Part shown: piece by piece, positions 41,901 to 56,900 of the stretch
How the letters are laid out: each line of letters opens with the position of its first letter
How positions within the stretch are numbered: the stretch's first letter is position 1
DNA from: Achatina immaculata
Taxonomy: Eukaryota > Mollusca > Gastropoda > Stylommatophora > Achatinidae
Length of the DNA stretch: 64,000 nucleotides
Reading direction: 5' to 3'
Assembly (NCBI GenBank): GCA_009760885.1
Contig: CM019691.1
Span: forward strand, 26,163,314 to 26,227,313
Program-made: the position numbers and the translations under genes
Notes under the pieces: model-generated
The model's database searches: none
What the model was told of the DNA's origin: nothing
Seen by the model: the letters and a program-made list of their open reading frames with translations, nothing else

Positions 41901-44900
41901 GGAGTTCGACATGTAGTCTTCTCTGATGATGGCCAGTATGTCCTGTCTGCTGGTTATGATGGCATTGTCAGTTGCTATCACTGGATGTAAGTGTTAGTGA
42001 TAAAAACTTTTCTCTTTTATAATGTGAATTTACATTTTTTGTTAAAAAATTATACTTTACAGCATTAAGTACAAAATGGGATAAGACAGAGATGTATCCT
42101 ACCTCTATACTTGTAACAGCAAAAACATCATGAGGAATGTAAGAAATTAACAGGAAACAACTAAGTTTTACTCTTTCAACATCAACTCTTTCAGCATCAG
42201 AGAACACCAGATTCCATAAATGAGACATGTAGCGGAGCATTTATGAAGTTGTTCCAAATGCAGTGAAACCGGAGTCAGAATTGAACTTTGAACTTTATAT
42301 GTCGATGGTGCTATCCTTTTCTCAGGCGGCTCAGAGTCCTACAACAGCTGATATTTCTCCACCAGAAGACATAGAAACGCTCAGAACCTCTTTTTAAATA
42401 CCAGTGAAACCAACTGATAATTGACAAATTGAGAAGCAAACTCAAAATTACAGTGGACCATGAAGAGCTAGAAAATAACAATAAGTTAGAATATCTAGGT
42501 TCAGTCATCACCACCAGTGGTGATTGTACACTGGAAATTAAAAGGAGACTAGCAGTTGCATCACAGAAAGTAGTGCAAAAGAGGGGTATGTGGCCAGATA
42601 CCAATAAGAAAACAAAGCTATGTTTGCTAAGAGTTTGCATATTCCCGGTGGCAATGTATGGATGCAAAACATTAACACTTAACAAATCATGAGAAAAAAG
42701 AATAACAGCATATGAGCTGAAACGTTACAGAGGGACTCTTAGAATATCATGGATAGAAAGAAAATCAAAACGGAGAGATAGATGAGATACTTCAGCCACA
42801 TCAAGAGACATAATAGTTTAGAGAGGTTGACAGCAGAAGGCACAGGGTGGCTGACATAGGTAAAGGTGGTGACCTCACCTCACCACAGGTGGACTCAGGA
42901 CATCAAGGAAAGTCTGAAAATGTCAGTCATCAAGAACACATTCCATTCAGGGAGGCAGTGAGAGTATCAGCATTCTGGAAAAAAGACATATCACATGATG
43001 ATGACAGGATTACGACTTTACTTTACTACTGGTTGCTTACTCTACCAGAGTCTGAGGTTTGAGTCACTGTCCTTCTTTTACTATTTTTCTTTCCCTTATA
43101 TCTAAATGAATTCAAGAACAATGCAGAGATAAGGCAGATGACTGAACAACAACCAGTCTTATGGGTGATCAGGAAAAGGAGATGGATATATGTTGGTCAC
43201 ATGATGAGAAAAAACAGTCAGAGAATCCCAAAACAAGCTATCAAGTGGAACACAACAGGCCAGAGAAAAAGAGGTTGACCATATGAAACTCTAAAGAGGA
43301 CATTGTTAAAAAAGGCAAGTTTAGTAGGCATAAAATCCCTTGATGAGGTTGAAAAGCTTGCCGAAAACAGGAAAACTTGGCGAACTACCTTGCAAGCCCT
43401 ATGTGACGTTTAACGGCACGGGAAGAATATCTAAAATGCTTTGTCAACTGTTTTTCAAGTACCTACATATAGTGCTTAACACTTTACTGTGCAAAAGCTT
43501 TGTTATATTCCATTTGCTGAATTTGTAAACCTGATATTACCCTATCTGATATTATGGCAATCAGCAAAACAGAAATATGCTGTAAATGTGGGATAGATAA
43601 TGCCTGTCTGAAATTAAGTATAACCTGTTATTTCACAGTCACCTCAAAGGCAAAATCGGGACCAGCAGCACACTGAAGATGAGACGAGACAGAGACATGG
43701 AATTTGCTGGCCGAGAAAATGTAAAGCTTATGGAGTTTCCAGAGTGGATTCAGCAGTTTATGGGACGCAGAAAGGCCTCTGATATTGAACGAGAGAAAAA
43801 GGTAGTCTGTTTAGGGCTAGTCTATGGCTAGTGAGTGCTGATGTTTCTGAAAACTGTCTTAAAAACTGTACTTTATAAGGAAGCACAAACTTTGTCAAGA
43901 AAGATCAGCACAGAGTCACCTTGCAGTGGATTCCCTCCCACTGTGGAATACCAGGTACCTGGCCAAAGAGGGCACTGAAATGGAGCAACCAGACATACCA
44001 ATCACCTATAATCAGAAGAAAAGCATGATAAAAACCTACAGGAAGCCACAAACCCACCACATGATGACTATCACATGCTAAACAGAAAGGAACAAGTCAC
44101 CATTTTCTGTCTTCGAACAGGACACAGCTGACTCCGAAGTCATATGTATACAAAGTTTAAGGTTGGCACTACTACTCTTTGTACATGTGCCCAGATGCCC
44201 AGAACTGTGGAACATATCCTCCAAAACTGCACCAACTACGAGACACTGAGAAATAATTACTTGCCCAGTGAAAACACTAAAGAAGATAAGCTCTGTGGTT
44301 CCATACATGAATTACAAAAAAACAGTGAAATTTATCCAAGAGACAGGACTGCAGATATAGACGGACAATGCGTAAGAAGAAGTCAGGGAAGATATTAAGA
44401 AGAAACAATACTCATAACTTCTGAAAGAAAACCACAGAATTCAGTACTAAATTGTACTATAACAGTGGTTCCCAACTGGTGGTCCACAGAACCTGCTGTG
44501 AAGGTCCGTGACAAAAACTCGAGGTCCTCTTTTTGTCAGAAAAAGTATGAATGGTATTTGGTGTCCATTTTTTTCTTAACTACATTATTGTCATTTTGAA
44601 AATTCGCCAAGTTTGTACTGTTTTATAGTGTAGTGGAGCATTTACTCTTTGAAGGTTATCCACATTTTCAGAAAAAAAATTATTTTGCATTTAAGAAGCA
44701 CATTTCAGCTGATTCCAGCACTCTGTGTATATCTTTACTGACCGTCCAGGCTTTGCATCCATAAAACAGGATTGATTCAGTGTAACACTGTAGCACTCAC
44801 ATCCTGACTCTCATAGATAGTGACATATTGCATTGTATGGATTTTAGTTTTTGAAAGAAGGTCTTGGCTTGTGCAATTCTACTTTTTACTTCAGTGATAC

Positions 44901-47900
44901 CTCTTCCATTAGATGTTAGCAGAGTACCTAACTTTAATTTTGTGCCTTTTGCTTGTATAGTGCACATTGTGAGAGGGGGGGAAGTGGTCTTGACTTTAGT
45001 TAAAATAAATTTGTATACTGAAAACCTCTTTTAAGGAAATAGATATCACTTGCTGTAGAAGTAATTTCTTATAATCTGTTATATTTCTTTTTTGTATGTG
45101 AGGTTTTGGATTAACAGCATTTTGGTGCAGTTAAAAACTAAAGCCAAATGTAATGTATGGGGGGAAAAAACAAATGAAATGAGAAAAATTTGAAACAGTG
45201 AAAGTGTGTAACAAATTTGATGCAAATTTTGTTTTATGTGCATCCATAATAGGTGAACATTGAACGTGCCAAGCAGGCAGCACAGGACAGAGATGAGATT
45301 TATGTATCACCTCCACCATCACCCAGTATAAATGCTACATGGTTGGAACAACGTGAAATTGATGTAGGAATCTTTTTTTTCTTCATGTAAATTACCTTTA
45401 CCTTATAGTTAGTTTTTATCTGACACAAGTGAAGTATGTAGTAGTTATTGCAAGAATGTGAACTCATTTCTCCCAGAAGTGTATTTAAGCATATATTTAA
45501 GTATGTAATAGCTTGCTAATCAAATCTTATCTCAGCGATAATATACATCAGTTGTATCCAATTTTAAAGGGCCCAAGGGCCAACTGTATTCATGGATCGA
45601 GTGACGGATCATATCTAAGTCAACCAATTCTGTTGACTTACACATCATACTTTGAGGAATTTTGCTATTGGCTGCATTCTCAGCTGGAGCTGTGATGATT
45701 TCTTTCTTTCTCAGCATAAAACTAAAACTCATTATGTCTTGGCAAACAGTCTTTCATTTGCATGTCCCTTGCTGAACTTTGCCTCCCAAACAGCTCTCCT
45801 GTAGGCCTCTTGGTTGTAAGCAAGATAACCTGCTGCTGATGCATCCATTTGCAGATTGTCAATGATGTCTTGCAGCCATCTTCACCTTGGTCTTCCTCTC
45901 TTTCTTTTTCCTATTATGTATCTTCCAAGATGGTCTTGTCTAAATTCTCATGACATTTAATATGTCCAAAATATTTACATTTTCTCTCTTTAATTCTCTT
46001 TACTAGCCAACCTTCTTCAATATTAAGTTTTTGTAGTATGGATATATTTGTTCTTTTTTGTGTCCATGATATTTGAAGAACTCTTCTGTAGCATTTACAT
46101 TCAAAGGCATTTATGTGTTTCTCAGCTGTTTTGTTAAGTGTCCAGGTCTCACAGGAATATGTTGCGATGGGAAAGATGCATGCCCTTAAAAATCTCATTT
46201 TTATAGTTCTGTCTGTTCCTCTCCACAGGTTCTTTAATTGTTTTACTTTTTAAAGACCAATAGATGTCCTGCATTTAATTTCCCCATTGTATCTCCATTA
46301 TTAGTTAGTAGTGATCCAAGATATTCAAAACTCTCCACCTCTTCCAATTTTTCCTCATTGATATATATTTCAACTGCCTTATTTGTTTTGTCAGTTGTCA
46401 TCAGTTTAGTTTTCTTCGCATTAAGATAGGGGTTTTGCTCTTCACTATTCTTATGGACTGACATAATTAGTTTTTTCATTCCTGTTTTGTGTTGTGGACA
46501 GTAATACTGTGATATTAACACATCTAATCTTTGATATTTCATAACTTCCAGTTTTTATGGCATCATAATATTCTTTGTCTACATCTTCTTTAACATTCCT
46601 CATTATATTTTCAGTATACAAGTTAAATAAGTAAGGCGACAATATGCACCCCTGATGGACCCCTTGTTTTATGTCAAACCAAGTTATTGTTTCACCATTT
46701 ATTTTTACTGCTGCCTTTTGGTCTAGGTACAGTAGTGGTATTAATTGTATCACATGTGTAGGAAATCCAATTTTTTCTATTATTTCCCAGTTTCTGGTGT
46801 TGTACATAGTCAAATGCCTGTGAATAGTCTGTAAAAGATAAATATCTCTCTCTCTCTCTGAACCTTAAGTGCCTAGGGCACATGGGGCTTCCGCAAGGGT
46901 TTTCCACAAATGCCTGTCCTTTGCCTTTTTTTCTGCTCTTGCCCAGGTGAGCCCTCTATTGCTCAACATCCTTTCTGTTGTTCTTCTCCATGACTCTTTT
47001 GGTCTACCCGTATATAAATATATAAATATAGATTCACAGGAGGAGATGACACCATTTAAACTTTCTGCATTTCTCTATTATTAATCTTATATTGAATATA
47101 TGATCTCTTGTTCCTCTTCCTTGTCTAAAACCAGCTTAGACCATATTGACTTCTTTTATTTTCTTACCCATTATGATTATTAACAGAATTTTACTGGAAT
47201 GATTAATGAGGGCAACAGTTCTGTAGTTTGTGCATAATTTCAAGTTACCCATTTTTGGCAGTCATATGAATATAGTTCTTTTCCATTTTTTTAACCAAAT
47301 ACCTGAATGCCATATCTTTTTACATAGTGCATGATAGATTGTAGCACATTCCCTTCCTCCTGCTTTAATAAATTCAGCTGTTATCTCATTACTTCCTGGT
47401 GATTTACCATTTTTCAGATTCTTTATTGCCCATAAAACTTCTTAAATTGTCATTCGTGTTCTTTCTCCTCCAATAATAATTCACACTGTTTATTTCTGCT
47501 TTCACAGTCAGTTATATCATATGTTCATCTACAATATTCCTTCCATCTTTCTAGAATTTCCTCTGTCTCTATCAAGATTTTTACATCTCGTCACAAATTA
47601 CATTTAGCTTAGGTATGACATTTCTTGTCAGAGTCTTCATTTCTTTAAACATTTCACTATCTCTTCCACATTTCTGATGTTCTTTTATTCTTTCACAACT
47701 GTCTTGTTTGTATTGTTTTTTGTCTTTTCTTATGTTTCTTCTTACTTCTTTTGTTAAAGATTTTGTTGTTATTTGTCATTTTCCATTTCATCTTCATTTC
47801 TCTACGTCATTTTATTTGTTCTAGTGTGCCTACTATAATCCATTCATTCTTTTGTGTTTTCTTTATTGGAACTATATCTTTAGCCATTGTTATTAAGATA

Positions 47901-50900
47901 TCTCTGGCCTGCGTAGCCAATTCATCTGGTGTCATCTCCTCCTGTACAGCCATCAGTATCTTGAAATGGTTCTTGACTTCTATACCATATTGTTCTGGTA
48001 TTTTTGTAAAATGAAATCGGAGTGGTCTTGATCCCCTGTCTTTTTTATCTTTATCTTCATGTCTGCTATTAATAACTCATGGTCTGTGTCACAGTCGTCA
48101 CCTGGTAGAGTTTTTTGCTGATGTTATACTTGATCTCCACCTTCTTTGCACTAAAATGTAATCTTTTTGATTCTTGATTTTCTCATCAGGTGATGTCTAT
48201 GTGTAAAAGCCTTCTTGGATGTTGTCTAAAAAGCGTGTTAGTGACCATTAGCTCATTTCCCTGCAAAATGCCACTAGATTGTCACCTTCCTCATTTCTAT
48301 GTCCTACACTAAATTTCCTCAGAATATATCCTCTGTTTTCTGCTCTTTCTGTACCAATCTTTGCATTAAAATTACCCATTATTAATATAGTATCATTTTT
48401 TATACCTGGTCTGTCGTCGTTTGCACTGTTATAAAAGTCTTCTACTTCCTATTCTTCTGCTGCTGATATAGGTGCATATATCTGGATAATTGTTACATTT
48501 CTAGGAGTGTCTTTAAGTCTGATAATGAGGATTCTATCATTTACTGGATTGTAACCTAGTAATTCTTTTGATGTTAATTTGTCCAAGTTAAAAGCCACTC
48601 CATTCTTTTATCCTAATTCTCCATTAGAGTATATAAAGATACCATCATTTTTTTTAAGTGTCCTGATCCTTTCCATCGATGTTCACAGATTCTCAAAATG
48701 TGTATCCCCATTCTTTCCATCTTGTCACTTATTATTTGATACTTTCCCTCATACATGCTTCTCACATTCCATGTTCATACTCTTATTTTTCTCTTTAGTT
48801 TGATGCAGGGGTTTTCCTTAGTAACACCATCAGGATTTTGTCCGTCATCACAGTTACCAGTACTGACCTCTGTCTCACACTCTTCCCCAGTGTTAAAATT
48901 AGATAAGTCTGGTCTGGGGGACTTGCCACCAGATCTTTTTTCTATATGACCATCCATATTGCTGTTAGGGTTTCTTGGTATGTTTACAGAAGGCAGTTTA
49001 ACATTGCTTTCCTTCTGGGCAGTGACTGTACTAGTCAGTGATTGAAGCCATTGTCCCTACATTGAGGTCATCTGCCTACCATCATAGAATGGTGACCATA
49101 ACCAACATTATCTGTTGGCTGCTATCCTATTCCATCCACCACCTGCTCCCATGGCTTCACGTCACCCTGATCGGGGGGCTATACGGGTACTCCACCTTGC
49201 CCAAGGGTGTCCCGTGGACTAACAGAGGTAAGGGGTGTCTTACTTCTCCTTTGATAGGGAATACCCCTACCATACTAACAATATTGATTTTAATAAAATA
49301 AACTACGTTTTCAAAATAATTTCATGGGCCTCAAAATGAAACCCCACGGCCCCAGTTGGACACCCCAGGTACACATGCAAAGTCAAAATTTTATTGAAAG
49401 CTTTTAACTTTAAACATTTGTGAAAATAATTTCATAAGAAATTAAGCATGGTTTGATTTGAGACATATCTTAAACTTTCAAACTATTAATTAAAAATTTA
49501 TGCTGTTTTCCATTCCTTTTTAAAATTAGCACCTGCTTATTCACAAATTGTGTCTGAGTGGTGAAGTGGTTAGTGCACTGGTCTTTTATGGCGAAGGTCA
49601 GGGGTTCGAATTTGACCGGAGGTGCCCCAGTCACACAGCTGTAGAAATGGGTACCCAACTTCTTCTAGCTTGGGGAAGGAAAAGTGATCAGGCATAATAC
49701 TGACTATATCTCCCTCATAGTGTGCTGACAGGTCAAGGAAAATGTGGGCATTAACACCATATCCTTATGTTCCTTTAAGGCATGACAGGATTACTTTATT
49801 CACATATTATTTATTTATTCATTCTTTAGTGTAAATGTGACGTATTTTGTCTTGTCCTGAAGTAATTAATAGTTAATGCATTTGAAATGAGTTGCATGTT
49901 AGAAGCTAAATTTTATGTTTTTTAACTTCTTCCATATCCAGTCACTTCAACAAGATGGTCAGAATTTTGCAAATGTAAAGCATGAACTACGGACACAGCT
50001 TAGAGATATCCGGAAAACAGTAGGCTGTTAGCATTAAGTGTGGTCAATTTTATGATATCCAGCAAGCAGTAGGTTATCAGCATTAAATTTCTTTACTTTT
50101 ATGATATCAGGAAAATAGTAGGCTGTTAGCATTAAGTGTGGTCAATTTTATGATATCCAGCAAGCAGTAGGTTATCAGCATTAAATTTCTTTACTTTTAT
50201 GATATCAGGAAAATAGTAGGCTATTAGTGTTGCATTCTTCTTCTTATTTCTTCCTCTTCTCTTCCTTCTTCTTCATCTTCTCTTCCTTCTCCTTCTTCTT
50301 CATCTTCTCCTCCTCTTTCTTCTTCTTCCTGTTCCTCCTCTTCCTTGGTGTTTGGTATGAAAAGGGCATGGGTTGCATTGTGTTACCATTAAACACCTTT
50401 TGGCCTGACATGTTAGACAGCTGAGCATATTTTTATGACTGGTTTTTGGTTTCCAATTGCATTCCTTATTCACTTGGTCATGCTACTCTTTCCAAAGGCA
50501 TCACTGGGAAGTAAAAAAGGGTCTTGATCAGCTATGGTTCACCAATTCTGACATAGTTATGGGTTGATGACCACTGTCTCATTAGGGTTGAGTCCCATTT
50601 CTTAGTTCCCATTTTTGTTCTGTACTTTTATGATATCCAGGAAAGTAGCTGGCTGTAAGCATTAAATCTGTTACTAAATGAATAAATAAAAGTATTATAT
50701 CTGATGTTTCAGTATAACTTAATCTTGTGTAGAGCTTCTTCTACATTGTATTACATCAAGTTTTATTTCGTGTCCTGACATTTATTTTGTAGGCTGTTAC
50801 ATAATATGGCCACATCATTTTGCTCGAGTTGACAAGTACAAGGAATTGCAATAATGTTTAAGCTAATTTTATCCATGATGTTATTTTACCACGAGCTGAA

Positions 50901-53900
50901 TTTATTTTAGAAATTTGCTATTGCTTTCTCTGGAGCTTCATTCAAAAAAAGATTATATTTATCCATAGTTGGAATTTGTATTAAATAATTTAACTTTCCA
51001 GTGGTTGATAACTGCTGAATTTCACAAAGCATGTGTTTTCATTCTTGAGTGCTGATATAATTTATTGTTTAAATTTTTTATAAATACAGAATTTGCAATT
51101 CATCAACTGTTCAATAATTTCATAAAGCATGGAAATATAGAAAACATATAAACTTTGACAGTATTTAAAAATTGGTTCCAGAGACAAATGCTGTACATCT
51201 TTTGAGAGTAAAAACTAATGAACATAAAAAAAAGTAAGTAAAACTAGTTCTTTAAAGAATGCAAGTAACATGAGAAGGAAAAAATCAGGGTCACACTTTC
51301 TAAAACTCAAGCGACTTATTAAAAGATAATTGGCTAGTGTTGTGCATATGTCAAAGGCAATGCTGGGCACTCATAGTTGGAAGATATATGCAACCAAAAA
51401 CCATGGCAGACTTATGCTGCCAACTTTCCCAGCTGGAAGTATATCCTTAGCAATCTAGTCAGGAAGAGTAAAGGGAAATACAAGCACCGCAAAAAAAAAA
51501 AAAAAATAGCTGGAAAAAATGCATATGAAATGTGTCCTTGGTTCAAGGGAACATCACTCTAAGGTCGAGAAAGACTGAAAAGGGCACTGCTATTGAAAGG
51601 CAGTCAAATCTTCCTTAAATTGAAACATTATTTTACATTTTGTCAGCCTCATTCCTTTTTATTCTCGTAGATGAAATTTCAAAAACTTCATACGTTGAGA
51701 GACTGAGAAAAAGCTAGAAAGAAAAGAGAATTAACCTGGGGAGAAGAGGAATCTGAGGGAAAAAAATTGGAAAATGCTGACGATTTAGGGTGGATTGTCC
51801 AAGCCAGGACCATATGGAGAGAGTTCATCTGAGGGTTATATTTCTGTTGTGATATCTGAAAGTTAATTTGTTAGGATCAGCATCTATTCGGGTCTGTAAG
51901 TGAGTCTCCTGAAAATATGGAATTTTAACTAATATGGAGTAGGGTCTGTTGTTCTAAAGAGGAAGTTTAAAAATAATCCAGTTTATATGTGAACCAAACT
52001 TTAAATATACAGACTGAAAATGCATATGAAGAATAAGAAGAAACTAGTATGTAGGACTTCCAGGGAATTTTGAAATCTCAAAGAGTGGGTGAGGCATTGC
52101 AATATAAATTGTTCACATACTCTTTCTAGCAGAGCATATGAGAACTTTTTAAAAATATTTTATTTCAAATTTTCCTAAAATTATGTAAAATGTTCAAAAC
52201 AGATATGTCAAATAGTAAGACTTTCCAGAAACATTAGCACCGACTGATTTTTAAACACTGCAGACAGAAGAAAGCTCACTGTTTGCTGAAATAATCACCA
52301 GATCCTAAATATGATGGAACAGAACAAGAGTCTACCTGACATTGAAAAGCTTAGCCGCAATGAATTTGACCTTGATCTTGAAGAACAGACCAGACTTCAA
52401 GCAGAAGGGGAAGCTGAGATTAATAAGGTTACAGTGGATGAGTTATCTTTGAAATTTGCCTTAAACTTGATTTTATCTTCTACTTCTCACCTCTACATTT
52501 TCCAGTTTTGCTTTTGTAATTAAAATGTTTTTTTTTTATTTACAAATTAAGATTGGTCTCTTCTCATAATATTTTTCTGATTAGAAAATATTTGTATGTT
52601 TTTGAAAGATGGTCATATTTTTTATGTATCATAATTTCAGTTAGTAAGTCAATCAGTTAGCTGTTTAAACTACTTTTAAAACTGCAGTTCTCATTTATTT
52701 TTTCCTACATAAATAAACCAGATTCAAATGATGAGACAAACATTTATTTTACTGCCAGACAGACAACTTTATAATAACTCATCCACTATATTTTAGTGGG
52801 AAATTATGCAATAGTTAGTTTATACTGTAGTTTAAAATTTGAGTATCTTAAAAAAAAAGAGTGGGATAAATCCTTATTGAAGTTGTTATTGTATTTGTAA
52901 TATTTCTCAAAGCTTAGAGCAAGAAAAGACTTAAAGAGACAAGACCAAAACCATAATATTTATCAGTACACTTTTTAAGATAGAATCAACAAATATTTTT
53001 ATTTCTGATAGATTTTATTTACTAATGCAGTCAATAGCTACGGTTGGTTCTGTACATGATCTACAAAAAACAGTCTAACTTATCCAACACAGAACTGCAG
53101 ATACAGACAGTAAATGCATGCAAAGAAAATGGAGAAAAACAGTGATTCCTAAGTAAAAAAAAAATATTGTTATGTTTGGCACACTTATTCCATAGGTTCG
53201 AGAAACCATTGAATTTGAAAACTTAGCCAAATTGTACCTCTGTGAGAAAATCAAAGAAGAATGCTGGGAGAACATGAAAATAAAGGGCAGAGCACTAAAG
53301 GTTAGTAGATGTGAAAATTATTTAACATTTTTACCTGGTATTATGCCTCAAAACATTTTAAGGATTGTTTTAGGTTAAAAAAATTCATAGATTGTTGAAT
53401 GCAGTTAACTCTTTCCCTGCCTGAGGTAAAAATGCGGACGTTCCTTTCTGTGCCAGACAAAAAGTGTGGGTCTTGATATGTATAGGGGATTTCCGGTGAG
53501 AAAGTCCAACTCTAGATTAAACTGGTGCAATGAAAACCATGGTGTCACGCATTCCCACTTCTGAGACCCACCAAGAATACAGGCTCAAGCCCTGCGATAC
53601 TCTGAACCTCTCTTGGTCCTCTCATGGATCTCGTGTGGTACTTTTGGGGACCACGGGACCTGTTGAGGACCACAGGTGTAAATTCAGGAGGATCACGGGG
53701 CGGTCTTGGTGGTAGAAGTGAACGAAAAAGAAGAAGTATAGGGGATAATTTTTAACTAATTATTTCCACGTTAGAAGTATGCATATTATGCCTCCAAATA
53801 GCTTTAAATGTAAGAAGATTTCATAAATGAAGATTTGTTTTAGGAGAAAAGATGTAGTGTGATGATTTTAGCTGATAATTGTGTCCATTGGATAGGTCTG

Positions 53901-56900
53901 GGACTGGCATCGATCGACTGACGATGTGTATATCGACTTTGTCATTTTATCCGATCTCGTCGTGTGATTATGTTGCATATTCACTTAAAAATAATACCTG
54001 ATATAATCTTCTAACTACTTCTCCAGTCCATCTAATAATCTAAATCTACTTGGGGTACATTCACAAAAAGTGGTCTAGTCGTAGGGGGAGCTGTTTGCTT
54101 CCGAAGTCACACAAAAATTTTGTTTTTTTATCAGAATGCTGTATTTTGACCCCCGTTGTTATGATGCTTTCAAAATGATGACAAAGGTCACTAGACATGC
54201 GTACTAAACTGTTTAGAATCAAAAGCTACACCGGGTTTTTAATGAAACAAAGCTAGGGTCCCTATCAGAACCTTGGCAAAAACTTGACAAAGCGGAAGGA
54301 TCCTGATCGGGACCCCCGGCACGGGAAGAGTTAATGAACTAATCATTGAAGCATGACCAGCTGTCATGCCGGTCCAGTGAACAAAAACAGCAAATGAGGA
54401 TAGATGTAGTTTCTTAAATTGTTAAATATGGATGGTATGTTTTGAATACATTGAGCTGAAGTTGGATATATTGGGCTGCAAGGTGCATAGCTGTAACACA
54501 ATGCAGCCTATGGCCATTTGAGGGTGTACCCCAAAGAAGGAGGGCTGGTAAGGAAAAATACAAATTTTAAAGGAAGTACTTGAAAACTGTTTTATTCTCC
54601 TGCATTAATTTGGTCTGATGTAACACAAATACCAGATGAGGTGGTCTTTACTGTTAGAAAATGTACTTTTTCAGTATATTTAGACAGAGAGAGAGAGAGA
54701 GAGAGAATATATATATTTCTCTTAACAGTTGCTGTTATTGATCTTCATTGTCAGTAAAATGTACTTTTTCACCAACAGGTAGACTGTATAGGACAGAGAG
54801 AGTATATATGTCTGTCATTACATTTGTTGTTGATCTTTATTGTCAGTCTTGTTCATTTTCAGACACAAGTAATATGTATTTAGAGAGTGTTATAAATTTA
54901 AAACAACTCCTTTAATAATGTGATACTAATATCATCACTGTTTCTATTTTCCCAGGCATTTAATTCACACTTTGAGGTGAGTAACTTCCCTTTGAAGGAG
55001 AGATCAAGTGAAAAACTGAACCTTATCAAGATTGTGTCCACTCGCAGAAGTATTGAAATAAAAGAAGCTGAGGTATTGGACAGTGTATCTTTATTGTTTC
55101 TTTTTAATCTATACTTTTTTTTAAAACCTGTTTTCAACATATATTTTTGTTGAGAAGCTGAGGTATTTTAGATGGTGTGTCATTTTTTTTTTCTACCTAT
55201 ATTTTTGTCAGTGTCAGTTTATCTGCTTGAGCCTCCGTATGTATGTAGTATGTCTATGTTGTGGTGATACTGTCATTCTGTCATTGTGCCTAATATTTCA
55301 CTGGTATATTTCTGTATGCCAATGGTTCCCAGCCTCAGATTGTGACCCAAAATAAGATCATTGCAGGTCTGAGGTGGGGTCACAAAAAGATATGTAAAAA
55401 AGAAAAAAAAATTAGGAAAAAAGAAATAAAAGTTAAAATATATTTTTAAAAAAAACAGGATTTTAAGAAAATCCTCCTGCTTTATGTTTTCAGACCTAAA
55501 TATTAAAATAGTAACAGTCATACTCACCACTGTTTATTGAAATAATTTTTGTTGAATTTCAAGAAATTTTAAAATCTTTTTTCATTGGTTGGGGGTAATG
55601 CTGCACAGTTGCACAGAAGCACACACACAAAAGAAAAATTACACAGTGAATACAATTTTATATGCTGTGAAAAAGAATAAAATTGCTACTTTTATTATAT
55701 TACTTTGTGCTATGGTAGTGCTGAAGAAATATATGATAGTGTTCCATGAGTTTGCTTTCCCAGTTTTGTTTTTTTTTTTGGTGTATTGATTTTAGTATTT
55801 TATTCTATGAGAACTTTAAGTTATAATTTGCAATTTGATGTTACATTGTGCATTTGCACACAATTTTTTTTAAAGAGTGTATTTGCACAGGGTGTCTGAG
55901 TGGCGGTTAGTGCACTGACCGGTCTCTCATGGTGAAGGTTGGGGGTTCAAATCCACCCAGAGGCGCCTCAGACATCCAGCTGTAAAAATGGATACCCAGC
56001 TTCTTCTGGAGTTGGAGAAGGAAAGGCAGCCAGGCATGATACTGACCACATCACCCTCTAGTGTGCTGACAGGTCAAGGAAAATAAGGGGCACTAATACC
56101 ATATCCCTTTGTGCTGCTAGGGCATGACAGAATTACCTTTACTTTACTGTTTGCACATGCGTTGAATATTTCATGCACACACCACAAACCTTAAAGGGCA
56201 GCACATTGGCTGCAGATCATACACCATTTGTGGTTTAGGATTACACTCAGAAAAGGCTGGGAACTGCTACTGTATGGAGTGTATATATACATGTGTATAA
56301 TGTATCTCTGCGTATTGTTCTTTGCTGTATCCATCACTCTGTGTGCCTTTTGGTCTGTGTATACATCATACCTCTCCTAACTCTCTCATACATCAACTGT
56401 GTACTAGCCTTCTGAAGTATTATTAGTTCATTTGATGCTTGAGCTAAAAAGTGGGCCTACTTTTTTTTTTACAAATATGGACGTTACATGACCAAACGGG
56501 TGTCTTGATATGGGAGGGGGGGGATCCCCGTGTAAAAGTCATTGTAACAAACTAATTCCATGTTCAATATGTGTGTATCACATATCAAAATAAGTGGAAT
56601 GAAGATTCCATAAATTAAGTTATTTGACATAAAAAAACAAAGAAAAGAAAAGAACTGGTGTGAATAGATGGAAACATTTTTGAGCGCTAAAAAATTTGTT
56701 AGGGCTGAGCAATAAAATAAAGTTCTACTTACCTTAATGGTGTCATAATCCAATATGAAATATGTAGGTCAACATGAAAACATTGTTTGCATCAATATTT
56801 GGGGATGTTTTTTACATTCAGTAAATCTAACAGGTCTGCAACTGCCAGAAACACATACAATAAGATAGGTCTAGTCGGTCAATGTGACCATTGTGCCAAT

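Noticed and set aside
49553..49626. tRNA gene
   Set aside because: Box A and B are present, but the acceptor stem does not pair and the sequence continues into a SINE body framed by a target duplication.
50005..50249. CRISPR-like array
   Set aside because: Regular 49-bp spacing, but whole units repeat without unique spacers, and the DNA is a eukaryotic intron.
50227..50424. Ser/Phe-rich small protein
   Set aside because: Produced by the CTT simple repeat; no support for coding.
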